Positions 60,901 through 64,000 of a stretch of 64,000 nt of DNA are shown here, one piece after another. Origin of the DNA: Membranipora membranacea. Taxonomy: Eukaryota > Bryozoa > Gymnolaemata > Cheilostomatida > Membraniporidae. How positions within the stretch are numbered: the stretch's first letter is position 1; every line of letters starts with the position of its first letter. The stretch covers positions 7,440,001 to 7,504,000 of the forward strand of contig OU612072.1 of NCBI GenBank assembly GCA_914767715.1, written 5' to 3'. The position numbers were made by a program, and so were the translations under genes. The notes below the pieces were generated by a model. The model searched no databases. It saw nothing but the letters and a program-made list of their open reading frames with translations, and was not told the DNA's origin.

Positions 60901-63739
60901 AACCCCTTGAGCACATCCCTTGACAACACTAGATCAAATTTGATCTTTTTTGCCTACATTCCAATACTGCTGTTGAGCCACTGGCTCAAGGGGTAAGCAA
61001 CTCCAAAAGCAGGCAAATTTAATCATACTTGATCCACCCTCACTCCAGGGAGGGTGGGAGGTATATCCCACCCTCGCTGCTTTATCTATGACAGCACATC
61101 CCTGTCACCACATACCGAAGGAGAGCTAGCGCCAGCAGCAGCAGCACACGAAGAAGAGGTGGTAGATTGTTTATTTAGCTGGGACGATGACATATCGGTA
61201 TAGCGATTAGCTGCATGCCCTTGTAATACATGTAGAGCATCGTCAAGGTTAGAATCAACGACACCCATCTGAGATTGTTGTTGCTGCTGCTGCAAGACAG
61301 CGGACTACAAACAACATATATATCTTAGATGTCTTATACATCATATATATCGTATTAGATTATATTCCATATTATATTTTATTTGTTATTCAGATAACCT
61401 AGCCCAATGGTAAATGACAGATACTCAATCCAACGGATATATATGTATATATATATGTACATTATTATGCCGATCAAGGTGAGATATGGAAAGCTTTAAT
61501 TTGAATAAATGAGACCACCACCACAAATGTTTAGGCAATTACTAAATTTAACTGTCGGATATCGAAAATTTGTAGAGCGAACCAAACTAGAAGTTGTCAT
61601 CTCATTGTTTGGTTGACAATAGACCTGGTGTGTATTGGAAGGCCAACATAACCTATATGTATGTGTACTATCATTTTGTAATAACTATGCAAATCAGCAG
61701 TGCTGCACTGCACATTCCACAAGACAAATAGGGATAAGCTGAGAAATAAAAAGCTGTCATGCAAATATGAATTGATATTATCCTATCAAGTGAATGAACA
61801 GTCCCAATGAATTCGCCATATTTGAAACTTGGCTTAGCCCACTAGCTTTAGCAATTAACGTTAGCTGATTTTAGTACATCCTCATAGAGAACAAACAGAC
61901 AACAAGTACCCAAATACACGTCACCGGAGACAGCAGAGCAAGAGAATGGAGGGAGCGCAGGTATACTTACAGTGTTGTTTGTTTCGTATGCAGAAGGAGA
62001 TTGAGGGTTAGATATTGGTGGTGGATTCTGGTATCCGGCTCTGGAGGCTTCACTGTACACCTACAGATCAGGAGAGAGACAATGTCAAGGTCAACTTTTA
62101 GACACAATTCGACATCGACCCACTGTCTATAGTGTCAGAAGAGAAATGTAGCTTGTGGGGCGCAAAACCAGAAAGTCGAGTCTAGTGCCCTTTCTATCCT
62201 TCAATTCTTTACATCAACCTTACATTGGAAAATCTGATAATGCTTACAGATGCAAGAGCTTTGCCGAGTGCATCAGAAGGAGGACTCTGTTGTCCAGCCG
62301 TCGAGCCGCTGCCCCTTGTAGGTGACGTTGCGCTATTACTACTCCTACTGATCTTACTATTCCTCTCTCTGATAATATCTCCACTTCTACTGCCAGGCGA
62401 GGACAACTCCCTGCTATCCTGGTGAGCCTGCGGTGCCGGGGAATCCACGGACACCGATGACTGTCGGTGATAGCTAGGTTGACGCGGTGTCTGAGGAGCT
62501 GTGTTGTGGTGATGTGAGAGTGTAGACTGGTGGTGTTGTGGAATGGCAGGTGTGCTTTGCTGCTGCTGTGGCGCTGCTGGCATATATGGAGACTGTAGAG
62601 TAAAAAAACTATATTGTATTATTATAGCACAGATTTCAGCTGAAGACAAAAAGAGTGCCATGCAAAGCCACACAATATACGGCTAGATCTAAGTTAAGGA
62701 TTACAAGGCCATATTTGGTCTGCAAGCTTGTTTTCTTTCCCAAAAGACAGGATAATTCACCAACAGCATCATGGTAACATTGTGGAACAACTGTTGGCTT
62801 CCGCATATGAGATAGAAGTTTTACAAATGTTGTGAGTAAATTATGAATAAGCTTTATAGACCAATTTTGACTAGGTGGTTAATATCCAATGACTAACCAT
62901 GGTTGTTTTCTGTCCGTATTGTTTTATCTATAAGAAAGAGACTAAAATTCTTGTTTTTTTTAAAAACAACCTATAACAACTAGCTTTGAGTTCAGGCTTA
63001 CCATTTGATGAGTATGATGTGGTTGAGTATGGGCGTGCGGTGGGGGCACGTATGGGTTTTGCTGTATAAATGGGCTTGGTATTAGGGCGGGTGGTGGGGG
63101 ATAGGCAGGATACGAATCTGACGATGCCATATCTACAACAGTAAACACACCACAACGTTTAACATAAAATATCCACTTTAGAAAATTGAGATATCCAACT
63201 ATAATGTGTCAGCTTGGCACAAGCTGGAAAAGGAATGTTATTGAGAGCCAAACAAGGAAGTTCATGACAACAACATGTAACAACACTCAGTGGCACTTTC
63301 ACTTACAAACACAATTACAACAGACTTGCAGTTAAACCTTGGTGAGCACATTAAATGGATTGATTTTCAGTTACCTTCTTTATATCAATGGGTAGGCAAT
63401 TCCTGACTGAGTTGCAATGTTACACACCCAATAACACTACTTTCTTGGCTTGTAGACTAATCCCAAAACACAATATTATCAAGTGCATTATTCAGTCTTA
63501 TTCAATTTAGCATGTTCAGGCCAAAGCCATTGCACCAGAGTATTGATAGAACCTCAGCATCTCTTGATCCTTAGGGTCTGAGAGCCTTGACTTGACATAT
63601 ACAACTCAGACAAGCATTGCTGTACACATTGTAGTTACAGTCTAAGTGGTGGATACATACGTGGGTTAGGGGGATAGTAACACGAGGGAGACATCGGTTC
63701 GGACACAGCTGGGTGTGTGTACTGCTCATGAGGATAACC
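57999..63739 (-). CDS. TCF3/4/12: E-protein (class I bHLH transcription factor), 5'-partial, 10 exons
   Basis: Exons on the minus strand, in order: 63739-63661, 63132-63002, 62592-62248, 62060-61971, 61304-61116, 60000-59869, 59556-59471, 59282-59053, 58746-58666, 58204-57999 (stop). All introns are GT-AG and every splice phase matches, giving 522 residues. E-proteins bind E-box DNA as homo- or heterodimers with tissue-specific bHLH partners in the nucleus. The basic-helix-loop-helix lies in the eighth exon: [16 protein letters not shown], then KELGRMCQ and DKPQTKL. It is followed by the family's C-terminal block [13 protein letters not shown], with an intron just after the bHLH. Upstream is [11 protein letters not shown], matching the conserved activation motif, plus Pro/Gln/His/Ser-rich low-complexity sequence. 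Helix 2 ([17 protein letters not shown]) is more diverged than in vertebrates. The N-terminal activation domain was not found. A possible further exon, 63871-63809, ends in a compatible phase but is weak. Confidence 0.95.
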
Positions 63740-63808
63740 CTGTAAAACACAACAAATACACTTCCATAAAACAGTGATATAATATAGGTAAGATTTGTGT
63801 CTCACTAC

Positions 63809-63871
63809 TCCGGCAACAAAGTTGGGGGGACACCATCCGATAGGGTGAGGTCCCAAACATTTCTCGATTCT
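63809..63871 (-). CDS. possible upstream exon of the E-protein gene
   Basis: A 63-nt open stretch between a TAG acceptor after a short pyrimidine-containing tract and a GTAGTG donor. It starts and ends in phase 0, as the next E-protein exon requires. The 21 residues (including GPHPIGWCPPNFVAG) are not recognisable. An alternative reading in another frame also exists here, so this is only a candidate. Confidence 0.25.
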
Positions 63872-64000
63872 CTAAAGAAGCAGTCCTTTGCTGATAGTTC
63901 AGTGCTGTCTGACAATAATTTAGTAAGTATGAAGTACAAACAATGTGGTTAAAGCAGAATCAGAATTATAACAGTAATTATAGGAATTAAGTAAATATTT

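Overview
This 64-kb window is AT-rich animal nuclear DNA with spliced genes, GT-AG introns and many small transposons. The best-resolved gene is an E-protein (class I bHLH) factor. Its bHLH and C-terminal block are unmistakable but clearly diverged from vertebrate E-proteins. Together with phase-1 extracellular module exons (Ig, thrombospondin type 1, C-type lectin) and TRIM-like proteins, this suggests an early-branching metazoan, perhaps a sponge. The species assignment is inference only.

Layout. 0-33 kb is gene-poor and repeat-rich. It holds two paralogous two-exon genes for small single-pass membrane proteins (3.2-4.3 kb and 25.7-26.4 kb), decayed LINE fragments (5.8-6.6 and 11.2-11.8 kb), SINEs, two minisatellites, a 469-bp direct duplication, a large foldback element and several terminal-inverted-repeat elements with recognisable target duplications (TA, TTAA or 8 bp). 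A C-type lectin exon at 18.7-19.4 kb is split by two miniature elements inserted at one TTAA. At 33.3-36.0 kb a complete four-exon gene encodes a 211-residue receptor with one Ig-like domain. At 39.2-42.5 kb lies a LINE with an intact 935-residue endonuclease/reverse transcriptase. At 43.5-44.5 kb are thrombospondin-type exons, one of them decayed.

45.9-53.3 kb (minus strand) holds an eleven-exon gene whose splice phases all agree. It encodes an 812-residue protein joining a CENP-B/pogo-type helix-turn-helix to two B-boxes, a coiled coil, a beta-propeller-like region and an acidic tail, an unusual fusion. Its upstream flank (53.4-56.1 kb) is tandemly duplicated. 58.0-63.7 kb (minus strand) holds at least ten exons (522 residues) of the E-protein gene, whose 5' end lies at or beyond the window edge.

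Exon calls rest on reading frame, GT/AG sites and matching splice phase, not on transcripts. Single-exon candidates are given low confidence. No rRNA, CRISPR or operon is present. tRNA-like sequences occur, but all look repeat-derived.
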